Assembly (NCBI GenBank): GCA_023380675.1
Contig: JAMCRS010000435.1
Location: 1-11,875, forward strand
Length of the DNA: 11,875 nt
Direction: 5' to 3'
DNA from: Chloroflexota bacterium
GTDB taxonomy: Bacteria > Chloroflexota > Anaerolineae > UBA4142
Positions 1-7,435 of this stretch are shown in pieces. A model generated the notes under the pieces. It was not told the DNA's origin, searched no databases, and worked only from the letters and a program-made list of their open reading frames with translations. The first letter of the stretch is position 1, and each line of letters starts with the position of its first letter. The translations under genes and the position numbers were made by a program.

Positions 1-106
1 ATTCGCCGCTGGGCGCAGAGCATACTCGCCGACACAAAGCATCTAGTGTGAAAGTGGTCCACTCAATCGCTTGGTGCGCCAGTGCGCCCCGGCGAAAGGG
101 ATAGCC

Positions 107-760
107 ATGTTCAAACAAATGCGCGAACCGGTCAACGGACTGACCCACTATTTCGCCGCGCTCGCGGCGATGTTCGGCTTGGTCGTTCTGCTCATGATCA
201 GCCGCGGCGATTTTCTCAAGCAGGAGACGCTCTTGGTCTACGGATCCAGTCTCGTCCTGATGCTGATGGCGAGCGCATCGTATCATCTGATCAAAGTTGC
301 GCGCCGCCGAATCGAGTTTCTCCGCAAGATCGATCACTCGGCCATCTTCATCCTCATCGCCGGCACCTATACGCCGATCTGCGCCAATCTGATGAGCGGC
401 TTTTGGCAGTGGGGCATGTTGCTCGTCATCTGGGCGCTGGCATTGGTCGGAACGATTTCCAAGGTCCTTCTGATCAACACGCCGCGCTGGTTTACGGCCG
501 CGGTCTACGTCGTAATGGGCTGGTTGGGGCTGCTGGCGGCGAACCAAATCCTCGCCGCGCTGCCGCCCGGGGCATTGATTCTACTGGTCTTGGGGGGATT
601 GGTCTTTACGTTCGGAGCGTTCGTCTACGCTACCAAAACGATGAACTTTGTGCCCGGCGTGTTCGGCTTTCACGAGGTGTGGCACATTTTCGTCATCGTC
701 GGCTGTCTCTGTCACTTTATTCTGATGCTGGTCTACATCGCGCCGGTCACGCGTGCGTAG
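107..760 (+). CDS. Hemolysin III / TrhA-family (PAQR-like) membrane protein
   Basis: This 217-residue polytopic inner-membrane protein belongs to the hemolysin III/TrhA branch of the PAQR superfamily. In Bacillus such proteins take part in membrane energetics and fluidity homeostasis; the hemolysin name is historical. The family's metal-site residues are visible. They are an N-terminal REPVNGLTH motif (residues 6-14), SASYH with H60, KIDH with D76 and H77, and a C-terminal FGFHEVWH with H189 and H193 followed by H203. About seven hydrophobic segments cover the rest, and the length is normal for the family. I chose ATG 107 because GAAAGGG (94-100) sits 6 nt upstream. An in-frame TTG at 71 would add 12 residues that do not look like the family. 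The gene stands alone and converges on the long minus-strand operon. Family assignment is firm; the physiological role is inferred. Confidence 0.92.
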   Translation: MFKQMREPVNGLTHYFAALAAMFGLVVLLMISRGDFLKQETLLVYGSSLVLMLMASASYHLIKVARRRIEFLRKIDHSAIFILIAGTYTPICANLMSGFWQWGMLLVIWALALVGTISKVLLINTPRWFTAAVYVVMGWLGLLAANQILAALPPGALILLVLGGLVFTFGAFVYATKTMNFVPGVFGFHEVWHIFVIVGCLCHFILMLVYIAPVTRA

Positions 761-773
761 ACCGCAACGTCGC

Positions 774-850
774 AACCCATTTTCTCCCAGCGATACCTTC
801 GCCAGATACCCGTTTTCTTGGAGAAAACGGGTATCTTTAGAAAACGGGTT
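774..850. terminator. Nested hairpins between convergent genes; probable terminator built from a dispersed repeat
   Basis: A perfect 15-bp stem with a 3-nt loop occupies 804-836 (arms AGATACCCGTTTTCT and its complement, loop TGG). It is flanked by an outer arm pair, AACCCATTTTCT (774-785) and AGAAAACGGGTT (839-850). The outer pair has one A/C mismatch in plus-strand RNA, but the same position is a G-U wobble in minus-strand RNA. On the plus strand the outer arm runs into TTTTT (849-853), so it could end the trhA-like transcript. On the minus side no T-tract follows. The same arm sequence recurs twice near the right end of the window, so this is also a member of a dispersed palindromic repeat. 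The structure is certain; the terminator role is inferred. Confidence 0.6.
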
Positions 851-858
851 TTTCGCCG

Positions 859-1992
859 TCACGTCGCGCGTCTCACCCTTCTCCACGTCCGCTTGGCAGC
901 CCCCGATATCGCATAGGGCGGCACCTGCCACGCGTGCTTTAGACCCCACAGGGATCGCAGGAAAGCCGGCCAGCGAACCAGTCTCGCAGCCAGCCTCTCG
1001 CCCTCTACCGATCGCACGTACTCTCGATAATAAGCCCAGAACGTCAACAACGGATCGCGCTCGTCCGGCGGGCTCGTTTTGGCGACATAGTCCCATCGTT
1101 CGGCGGAGGCGATCGGCGCGTCCTGCATCTCTTCGATTATCTCTTCCGGAATTCGCGCCCCCAACGTCCGCCGCAGATAACCCAGCGCTTGTCTCATCGT
1201 CAGCAGCAGCTCGCGTTTGCGGGCCTGGGCGATCAATCGATTCCAATCGATCTCTGACGTGTTCAATACGATCGTGGCGTCGGCGACCCAACGCACCGGC
1301 GGGAGCACATTCCACTTGAGGCCGTGGGCGCAGACGTGCAGCAGTTGATCGGTAGGATTCAGCGCGCGTGTCTCTACTCGTCCCACGGTGAGAGGGACGG
1401 CGGCGGCCCAGAAATCGTCGTCGTCGCCGGCCTTGCAGCATTCAGCCAGCACATGCCAGTGCAGATCGAACTCGTGACGGGAACTGTCCGTGAAAACCCA
1501 GGCGTGTGGAGCTCGGAATTTCGGACTCCAACCCAGCCCGGATAGTAGGTCCGCCGCTTGCGAAACCTGCGCGGCCGGAACGAGGACGTCGAGGTCATTC
1601 ATCGGACGCAGCCCGTGATCCTTGTAATGGAGCAGGATGAGCGCCGCGCCCTTGAGCGCCATCGTCTCGATGCCGGCGCGGTGGAACGCCTCCAGGATGC
1701 CGGCCAGGACGTCGATCAAGAGGCGGTTCCGATACCACGCCTTGTGGTGGATGCCTTTGAACCGCCCCATTGCGGCGTCCTCGATCCCCTGGCGCTGCAA
1801 ATTCCGGTACAGCAGCGGCAACAGCCGATGAGAACCCCAGTCCACATCGTCGAGGTCGACGAGGGACTTCCACTCTTCCCAGGCGCAGCGGGCTTGTTCG
1901 GTCTCGAGCAGCGCCGCGCGCAGCAGCAATTCCTGGCTGAGCGTCGGCCAGCATCCACCGGTGAGCGCCCTGGCGCCCGTAGGCTCGCTCAC
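859..1992 (-). CDS. NTP_transf_5-type nucleotidyltransferase family protein
   Basis: This 377-residue protein resembles the uncharacterised nucleotidyltransferase family of Pfam type NTP_transf_5, a member of the Pol-beta-like fold. The core is visible at residues 107-180. LKG (113-115) replaces the classical GS step, RPMNDLDVLV carries the metal-binding pair D133 and D135, and EFDLHWH supplies a third carboxylate at D177. A helical C-terminal region follows. The substrate is unknown. Relatives accompany HprK-type kinases, PqqD-like proteins and ABC exporters in some lasso peptide clusters, where they have been linked to extending phosphate groups added by the kinase, and they also occur in polysaccharide loci. 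The start is GTG at 1992, overlapping the stop of the ABC gene as GTGA, with a purine-rich AAGGTGAGG just upstream. It is the last gene of the operon, and its stop lies just before the hairpins. Confidence 0.85.
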   Translation of the reverse strand: MSEPTGARALTGGCWPTLSQELLLRAALLETEQARCAWEEWKSLVDLDDVDWGSHRLLPLLYRNLQRQGIEDAAMGRFKGIHHKAWYRNRLLIDVLAGILEAFHRAGIETMALKGAALILLHYKDHGLRPMNDLDVLVPAAQVSQAADLLSGLGWSPKFRAPHAWVFTDSSRHEFDLHWHVLAECCKAGDDDDFWAAAVPLTVGRVETRALNPTDQLLHVCAHGLKWNVLPPVRWVADATIVLNTSEIDWNRLIAQARKRELLLTMRQALGYLRRTLGARIPEEIIEEMQDAPIASAERWDYVAKTSPPDERDPLLTFWAYYREYVRSVEGERLAARLVRWPAFLRSLWGLKHAWQVPPYAISGAAKRTWRRVRRAT

Positions 1993-3701
1993 GCCTCACC
2001 TTCGAGCAGATAATTACTTTCGCGGCTCTCCTGAAGAAATGCCGTCGGCTCGCCGCTCGCGGAGATGCGGCCGTCCTTCATATAGTAGACCTGTTGCGCC
2101 TCGCGCACGATCTCCCGGTTGTGGCTGATCAGAATGGTTGCTGGCGCATAGTCCAGCTCCCGCAGATTGCGCATCAACTGCTGGATCACTCCGTGGTCCA
2201 GGTGATTCGTCGGCTCGTCGAGAATGAGCATCGGCGGCCGGCGCAGCACGGCTCGGGCGATGGCGACGGATTGCCGCTGACCGCCGGAAAGCAGCACCCC
2301 GTTCTCACCCACAAACGTATCGTAGCCGGCGTCGAAGGTCTGGATGAACTCGTCTGCGGCCGCGATCCGCGCGGCCGCCGCGATCTGCTCCCGGGTCGCG
2401 TCCGGGGAACCGTAGCTGATGTTCTCCGCGATGCTCCCGGGCAAAATGATCGGGTCCTGCGGCACGACGCCCATCTGGCGGCGCAGGTCGGTCATGTCCA
2501 GCTCGTCGTACGGCCGGTCGTCCGCGCACAGCCGTCCGGCTTGCGGGCGATACAGGCCCAACGCCAGGTTGACGAACGTGCTCTTGCCCGCCCCGTTCGG
2601 GCCGATCAGCGCGACGGTCGTGCCCGGCTCGATCGTGAGCGTCACCCCCTGCAAGGTCGGATGGGTCTCGTACCGAAAGTCGACCGCTTGGAACGCGAGC
2701 TTGCCCCTGAAATCGATGCGCCGCGTTCCCGAGTATGGAGTGTGTTCCTCCATCGAAAGGATCTGATGCAGGTTGACGACCGATTCCCGCCCTGCGATCA
2801 CCTGCGGCAGCGCCGACGTAATGGCGAGCAAATAATCCTTGGCGATCGAAGAGACGACGTAGAACGCGATGAGCTCCCCCAGCGTCATCGCGTTCCAGCT
2901 CACCAGCAATCCTCCGACCGATAGCACGATCACGCTGGAAGCCAGGATGATGATCCGGTGCATCGAAACGTAGAGCACCTGATACCGGCTCATGACTTCG
3001 CTCGCCACGCGCAGCTCCTCGATGATGCCGGATTGTCGTCCCGTCTCGAATCGTTCGGCCGACTGCGTGCGGGTCAGGTCCAACATCTGAAGAACGAACA
3101 GGATGCCCTTGCTAAAGACCTGAAACGAGGTGTTGTAGGCCTGCACCTCCGCCCTCACCCGCGCTCCCATCCCGCGATTCATGACGACCAGCAGCGGCCC
3201 GATCGCAAGCATGACGACGAAAAGGAATCGGTTGAGCACGAACAAGGCGCCACCGATCACCAGCGCGGAGACCACGGCGGGCAAAAGCTGCGCCAGACCG
3301 AGATTGCTCATTACGTCGACGCGCTCGCTGTCCTGAACGATGCTGGCGTGCAGCTTGCTGGTATCGGTGTGGCTGGACAGGTCCCGCGGGAACGTATAGA
3401 CCTTGTTCACCAGATCGTCCCGAATTCGCCGGGTCACTTGCTTGGTGATCCGCAGCGTGACAAACCGGACCGCGATCGTGAGACCATCACTGGAAATGTA
3501 CAAAAGGACGGTCGCGCAGCCGGCGAGCACCAGGCGCACGACATCCCGCTCCGGAATCACGGTGTCGAACATGTATCGAAACAGCAGACCGATCGGAAAC
3601 AGCAGAAACCCCTGCCCGACCGCGACCGCGACCAGCGCGAGCAACACGCGCCGCGAGTCTCGGTAATAGCCGAGGTATCGACGCCACGCTGCGGCCGTCA
3701 T
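1989..3701 (-). CDS. ABC transporter, fused membrane domain and ATPase (exporter type)
   Basis: This 570-residue half-transporter probably works as a homodimer in the inner membrane. Residues 1-310 form the membrane domain, with hydrophobic segments near 20-45, 55-80, 138-175, 250-268 and 275-295. The ATPase domain follows. It has Walker A GPNGAGKST (367-375), Q-loop VVPQDP (412-417), signature LSGGQRQ (471-477), Walker B MLILDEPTNHLD (491-502) and H-loop LISHNRE (524-530). No N-terminal C39 peptidase domain is present, so it is not a self-processing bacteriocin exporter. The D-loop reads NHLD rather than the SALD usual in exporters. I chose ATG 3701 because it overlaps the epimerase stop as ATGA and has GGAGG 4 nt upstream. 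A longer frame to 3812 only overlaps the epimerase. The cargo is unknown and may be the product made by the other operon genes. Confidence 0.93.
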   Translation of the reverse strand: MTAAAWRRYLGYYRDSRRVLLALVAVAVGQGFLLFPIGLLFRYMFDTVIPERDVVRLVLAGCATVLLYISSDGLTIAVRFVTLRITKQVTRRIRDDLVNKVYTFPRDLSSHTDTSKLHASIVQDSERVDVMSNLGLAQLLPAVVSALVIGGALFVLNRFLFVVMLAIGPLLVVMNRGMGARVRAEVQAYNTSFQVFSKGILFVLQMLDLTRTQSAERFETGRQSGIIEELRVASEVMSRYQVLYVSMHRIIILASSVIVLSVGGLLVSWNAMTLGELIAFYVVSSIAKDYLLAITSALPQVIAGRESVVNLHQILSMEEHTPYSGTRRIDFRGKLAFQAVDFRYETHPTLQGVTLTIEPGTTVALIGPNGAGKSTFVNLALGLYRPQAGRLCADDRPYDELDMTDLRRQMGVVPQDPIILPGSIAENISYGSPDATREQIAAAARIAAADEFIQTFDAGYDTFVGENGVLLSGGQRQSVAIARAVLRRPPMLILDEPTNHLDHGVIQQLMRNLRELDYAPATILISHNREIVREAQQVYYMKDGRISASGEPTAFLQESRESNYLLEGEA

Positions 3702-5011
3702 CTCGCCTCCGTCCGATCGCCGGCAGACGAGTGTGCTGCATCCGGGCGCCTCGGCGAGAACGCGTCGAGAAACTTGACCATTGCGCGGACCTCGTGGTAG
3801 CCCGCTTTCCAACTGCTGGCCTTGGTCGTGTCGCTCCAGTTTCCCTCGGCATCGGTCCGCTCGATCCAGACTCCGTCGGCGAGCATCTGACGGTTTCGGA
3901 TCCAGCTCAGAACAAGGTCGAGCGCCTGGGCATAGTCCGCGGATTCCTTATGCCGCACGGCATCGCACAGGGCCACGAGACCTTCGGCCTGGACCCACCA
4001 GACCTTGGAGGTGTCGCTTGCCGGCTCTCCGGGCAGTCCGCTCGTGAAAAATCCCCCGTTTTGATGGTCGAAGCCGAATCTAAGGCAATAGTCGAGGTAT
4101 GCTGTGAAATGGTCCCAGTCGAGCGGGACCTCGAGCGCCTCCTGCGCACGCAGCATGAGCCACGCGAATTCCAGCGCGTGGCCGTACGAGATGTCCCCCG
4201 GCGCGCTCGCCGGTCTCCCCCAATCCGGCGTGCAGTATCGCCGGCTCTCGTCTAAATTGCGCAGATAGAAATAGCGCGTACAGACCGTCAGGGCTTCTCG
4301 CAGCCGCTCCTTGACGAGAGGATTCCGCGTGACGTCGAAAAGCTCGGTCAAGACCTCCATCCAATGCATGTGGACCTGATCGGATTTCAGCCCGATAATG
4401 CCCAGGAGGTCGCGCGCGGGTGTCGCGCTCGCCGGCTCGAACAGCTTGAGGTTCTCATCCGCCTGCTCGAACCATCCCATGTGCTCTGCATCTCTCATTT
4501 TTTCGTCCACGGTTTGGAATACTTTCAGCGCAATTTCGAGTGGCGCGGCGCGGCCGCAGGCGCGGTAATATTCGACCAGGCCGTAAATTCCCATCGCCTG
4601 TCCGTAAAGAAACTTGCGGCCGTCGAGCGCTCTGCCTTCGAGATCGGCCTTCCAGTTGAATGCACGCTTGTCGCGGTCGAGCAAGTGGTCCCGGAGGAAC
4701 CGGTAACCCAGCTCGGCTTCTTTGACATAGGTGGTGTGCGCGTCTCTGTAGCCCTTCCGATGCGCCAGGGAAAAGACGTACAGCAGCCGCGCTTGCGAGA
4801 CGACGAATTTCTCCTTGGTCGCCGGCGCGCCCCGCCCTCGAATGCGATCGCCCCACCGCGCTGCCATGCTGCGCTGCCGGTCCGCGAGGATATATCCGCC
4901 GTTCTTCCAGTCGCACGTTTGACCCCAATAGCGGAGTGCCCGACCCAGCCGGCTTTTCATGTGCTCGACGGCATTCGCCCTGTCGTCGGCGGAGGACTTA
5001 ACGGGCTGCAT
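3698..5011 (-). CDS. AGE-family sugar epimerase/isomerase (N-acylglucosamine 2-epimerase superfamily)
   Basis: This 437-residue cytosolic enzyme has the alpha/alpha-barrel pattern of the AGE superfamily. That superfamily includes N-acylglucosamine 2-epimerase, cellobiose 2-epimerase and mannose isomerase. Family landmarks appear in order: FLYGQAMGIYGLVEYY (134-149), VHMHWMEVLTELF with H216 (213-225), SYGHALEFAWL with a likely catalytic H278 (275-285), KVWWVQAEGL (336-345) and WKAGYHE with the second likely catalytic H406 (401-407). Length fits the family. The exact substrate cannot be read from sequence; alternatives are free hexoses, N-acetylglucosamine or a disaccharide. ATG 5011 is preferred because GAGG stands 7 nt upstream. 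A TTG at 5092 would add 27 residues lacking family character. The stop overlaps the ABC start. With three glycosyltransferases upstream, it may supply or interconvert a sugar used by the operon. Confidence 0.88.
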   Translation of the reverse strand: MQPVKSSADDRANAVEHMKSRLGRALRYWGQTCDWKNGGYILADRQRSMAARWGDRIRGRGAPATKEKFVVSQARLLYVFSLAHRKGYRDAHTTYVKEAELGYRFLRDHLLDRDKRAFNWKADLEGRALDGRKFLYGQAMGIYGLVEYYRACGRAAPLEIALKVFQTVDEKMRDAEHMGWFEQADENLKLFEPASATPARDLLGIIGLKSDQVHMHWMEVLTELFDVTRNPLVKERLREALTVCTRYFYLRNLDESRRYCTPDWGRPASAPGDISYGHALEFAWLMLRAQEALEVPLDWDHFTAYLDYCLRFGFDHQNGGFFTSGLPGEPASDTSKVWWVQAEGLVALCDAVRHKESADYAQALDLVLSWIRNRQMLADGVWIERTDAEGNWSDTTKASSWKAGYHEVRAMVKFLDAFSPRRPDAAHSSAGDRTEAR

Positions 5012-5110
5012 GTTCCGACCTCTTCGATTGTCGCTCGCACACCGGCTGAATCTCACGGCCCTGCCGTCAGGGACAGTCCCGGCATGCGACAAGGGCCGCG
5101 TGGCTCGGCC
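5012..5110 (-). other. Only sizeable gap within the operon (99 nt)
   Basis: Every other junction in the operon is a 4-nt overlap or a gap of 1 to 8 nt, so this 99-nt spacer stands out. It holds two competing short dyads, CCCTG-CCGT-CAGGG (5059-5072) and GGGAC-A-GTCCC (5070-5080), and the ribosome binding site of the epimerase near 5019. No T-tract follows, and I see no clear promoter or small peptide gene. It could tune distal expression or be plain spacer. Confidence 0.4.
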
Positions 5111-5824
5111 CTATCGCGGACGATCACCGTCCTCGTTCCGGTCGCTGCGGTGGCGCTTGCGGTCAATCGATCTTTTCATGACTTGCACAAGTTCCCTTGG
5201 TCCGCCAGGCGTCGTCAGCGAAAGATTTGAAGCGTGAATGCGCTTGCGGAGGAGCGCCTGAGGAAGAACAATCGTCGGCACGCCGAGATCCCTGGCCCGC
5301 GCAAACCAATCGACGTCGTGGCTCGTCGGCAGCGAATCGTCGAACAGCCCGACCAGGTCGAACGCACCTTTGCGCGCGACCAGCGTTTCCATGATGCAGG
5401 CCACCTGATCGCCTTCAAGCCATCCCTTGCGGAAGCTCGTGGGAATCTCGCACCCCGGCTCGACAAAGAACTTGGTTCGCGCGTTCGCATATTGGACCTC
5501 GGGGTGAGCCGCGAGATAGCCGATCTGGACCTCCAACTTGTCCGCCATCCACATGTCGTCGTGCGAAAGGAAGGCGACGTATTCGCCGTTTGCCAGTTGA
5601 ATGCCAAGGTTATACGCGTCGGCCACCCCGTGACCCGACTGCAGCACATATTGGATCTGTGGAAACGATCGGGCGATGGTTGATGTACCGTCGGTCGACT
5701 GGCCGTCAATCACTATGATCTCCATCTCCCGATACGTTTGGGCGAGCACACTCTCGATCGCCTGTGCCAGAAAACGCTCGCCGTTTCTAACGGCGATGAT
5801 GACGCTGACGAGTGACGCGGGCAT
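5111..5824 (-). CDS. Family 2 (GT-A fold) glycosyltransferase
   Basis: This 237-residue protein is a typical small GT2 enzyme that would transfer a sugar from a nucleotide-sugar donor at the cytosolic face of the membrane. The start of the fold is VSVIIAVRNGE (residues 6-16). The first nucleotide-binding Asp lies in VIDGQSTDGT (38-47, D40), and the metal-binding acidic motif is FLSHDD (85-90). HDVDW (169-173) is at the place of the usual catalytic ED motif, and RIHASNLS (195-202) is the usual C-terminal element. The last 20 residues are highly charged and probably disordered. The upstream gene stops 1 nt before ATG 5824 (TGAAATG), so translation is probably coupled. The frame continues to 5908, but that part overlaps the previous gene and lacks family sequence. 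Donor and acceptor are unknown. Confidence 0.92.
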   Translation of the reverse strand: MPASLVSVIIAVRNGERFLAQAIESVLAQTYREMEIIVIDGQSTDGTSTIARSFPQIQYVLQSGHGVADAYNLGIQLANGEYVAFLSHDDMWMADKLEVQIGYLAAHPEVQYANARTKFFVEPGCEIPTSFRKGWLEGDQVACIMETLVARKGAFDLVGLFDDSLPTSHDVDWFARARDLGVPTIVLPQALLRKRIHASNLSLTTPGGPRELVQVMKRSIDRKRHRSDRNEDGDRPR

Positions 5825-5825
5825 T

Positions 5826-7427
5826 TCAAAAGGCCATCCAGACGTACGAGCCGTGGTCCTCAAACTGCGTCGGCTCGCCAAACTCGCGCTTGAGCGCAGA
5901 CAACGCATCCTGTTCCATTCCGTTGGAGATCTCGCTCAGACTCGTATCGGACCTGACTACCAAAAAGCTGCGTCTCGCCAGCGGCTGAGCGGCAAGATCG
6001 GCCAGCAGCCTCTGATACCACACGCCGTCCTGCTCGACCGAGGTATCGGCGCGAATGACCAGCACGATGCCGGCGCCTCCGGAATCCCGCGCCGCTTGCA
6101 CCTTGCGCTCGATCGTCGAGTCGAACGCGCACAGGTCTTCGCCCGGAGCGATCATGACCGCGTTCGCCAACAGTCCGGGCCCATAATATCCCACTGCGCC
6201 TTGCGCCCACGCCGGATAAACCGCAAGAACGTCACCGTCCCTCATTCTCGACTCCAGGAATTGCGTCGCTGATCTCCAGTCCTCGACCGGGATCCAGGCG
6301 TCGACGAGTGCCCACCGAGCCGCCAGAACAAGACACAACGCCCCAATGCCAGCAACGGCCACCCGCCTCCAAGCGACTGAGCGGATCGTCGCCGTCTGCA
6401 TCGCGACGAACCCTACGAGCGGCACCAGTCCGGGCACGCCAGTCCTATACCAAAAGATCGAAGTCTGGACGACCGAGAACACCAACAGTTGCACGTAAAA
6501 GACCAACGCGGCCGCAACGAATGGAAGACTCTTGCGCCACTGCCCATAGACGACGAGCATGCAGCCGATCGCAGCGATGACCAGTTTCAGAATGACGTCG
6601 AGCGGAATTGCCAAGACCAGAGCGCTCGCCGATGCGTCCGCAACAGATTGGGACAACGCCGAGAATCCGGCGAGATAACTGAATACCCACTGGACCAGCG
6701 TCGCCGAAACGTGCGGCATCCAAAAGTCCTTGGATTGGATCTCGGCGATCTCACGAAAGGCAAATGCGATGTACGCGAATATCGCGCCCGGGATTGCGAA
6801 CGCGACCGCGACTTGCCATTTCCGGATTCGCTCAAAGCGCACCGGGTCCGATGCCATAAAGATGAGCACCGGCGCAAGAACCATAACCCCCACGAGATGT
6901 GTGGTGACGACGAGCACGAGGCTGGCGGCGAGTCCGGCGTAGTCGAGCCATCCCTCGGGCCGGGCCAGCACGCGCGACGCAAAGTAGAACGCCAGAGCCG
7001 TGGCCAGAAACAGCAGGCTATAATCCCGGATCTCCTGTGAAAACCTGAGCAGCGCCGGCGCGGTCGCGACAACTAGTCCGGCGAGCACGGCCGCAAGTGA
7101 CGAGTACTGCCACAGCCAGGCGATAATGACAACGACCCCCCCTACACCCAGCAACACCGAGGGGATTCTCAGAAGCGCCACCGTGCTTGCCACGCCCGAC
7201 CAGAGCTTGAGCAGAATGAAATACGCCGGAAGTTGCTGATCGATCTTCAAAGCCAGAAGCAGAGGAGACAACCACTGAGCGTTCACCGCGCGCATCGAGA
7301 AGAATTCGTCGAGCCAGATGCTCTTGTCCAAACCAGGGAGTCGAAGCGCCAACGCCACGCCGGCGATGCCAAATGCCAGCACGTGGCGCGCTTGGAGCGA
7401 ATGCCTGTACCGGGACAGAGCTTGCAC
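5826..7427 (-). CDS. GT39-like polytopic membrane glycosyltransferase (GT-C)
   Basis: This 533-residue protein resembles the PMT/ArnT-like GT-C enzymes that use polyprenyl-phosphate sugars outside the membrane. The first loop has RLPGLDKSIWLDEFFS (29-44) with the characteristic acidic pair D40-E41. QEIRDYSL (131-138) matches the second loop motif. About ten to twelve hydrophobic segments lie between residues 15 and 370, followed by a soluble C-terminal domain (about 375-533). I chose GTG 7427 because AGGCGG stands 4 nt upstream and it starts just 8 nt after the preceding stop. The open frame extends to 7805, but that part lies in another frame of the GT4 gene and looks like shadow coding. It may glycosylate a lipid-linked intermediate or a secreted product. 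The donor is probably polyprenyl-linked by analogy only. Confidence 0.88.
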   Translation of the reverse strand: MQALSRYRHSLQARHVLAFGIAGVALALRLPGLDKSIWLDEFFSMRAVNAQWLSPLLLALKIDQQLPAYFILLKLWSGVASTVALLRIPSVLLGVGGVVVIIAWLWQYSSLAAVLAGLVVATAPALLRFSQEIRDYSLLFLATALAFYFASRVLARPEGWLDYAGLAASLVLVVTTHLVGVMVLAPVLIFMASDPVRFERIRKWQVAVAFAIPGAIFAYIAFAFREIAEIQSKDFWMPHVSATLVQWVFSYLAGFSALSQSVADASASALVLAIPLDVILKLVIAAIGCMLVVYGQWRKSLPFVAAALVFYVQLLVFSVVQTSIFWYRTGVPGLVPLVGFVAMQTATIRSVAWRRVAVAGIGALCLVLAARWALVDAWIPVEDWRSATQFLESRMRDGDVLAVYPAWAQGAVGYYGPGLLANAVMIAPGEDLCAFDSTIERKVQAARDSGGAGIVLVIRADTSVEQDGVWYQRLLADLAAQPLARRSFLVVRSDTSLSEISNGMEQDALSALKREFGEPTQFEDHGSYVWMAF

Positions 7428-7435
7428 GTGTCCGC

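Noticed and set aside
774..850. CRISPR-like repeats made of AGAAACCCGTTTTCT copies
   Set aside because: Copies are palindromes at irregular spacing and scattered over 11 kb with no spacer array and no cas genes.
3702..3812. 37-residue N-terminal extension of the ABC transporter
   Set aside because: It overlaps the epimerase coding sequence, whereas ATG 3701 gives a 4-nt overlap and a GGAGG site.
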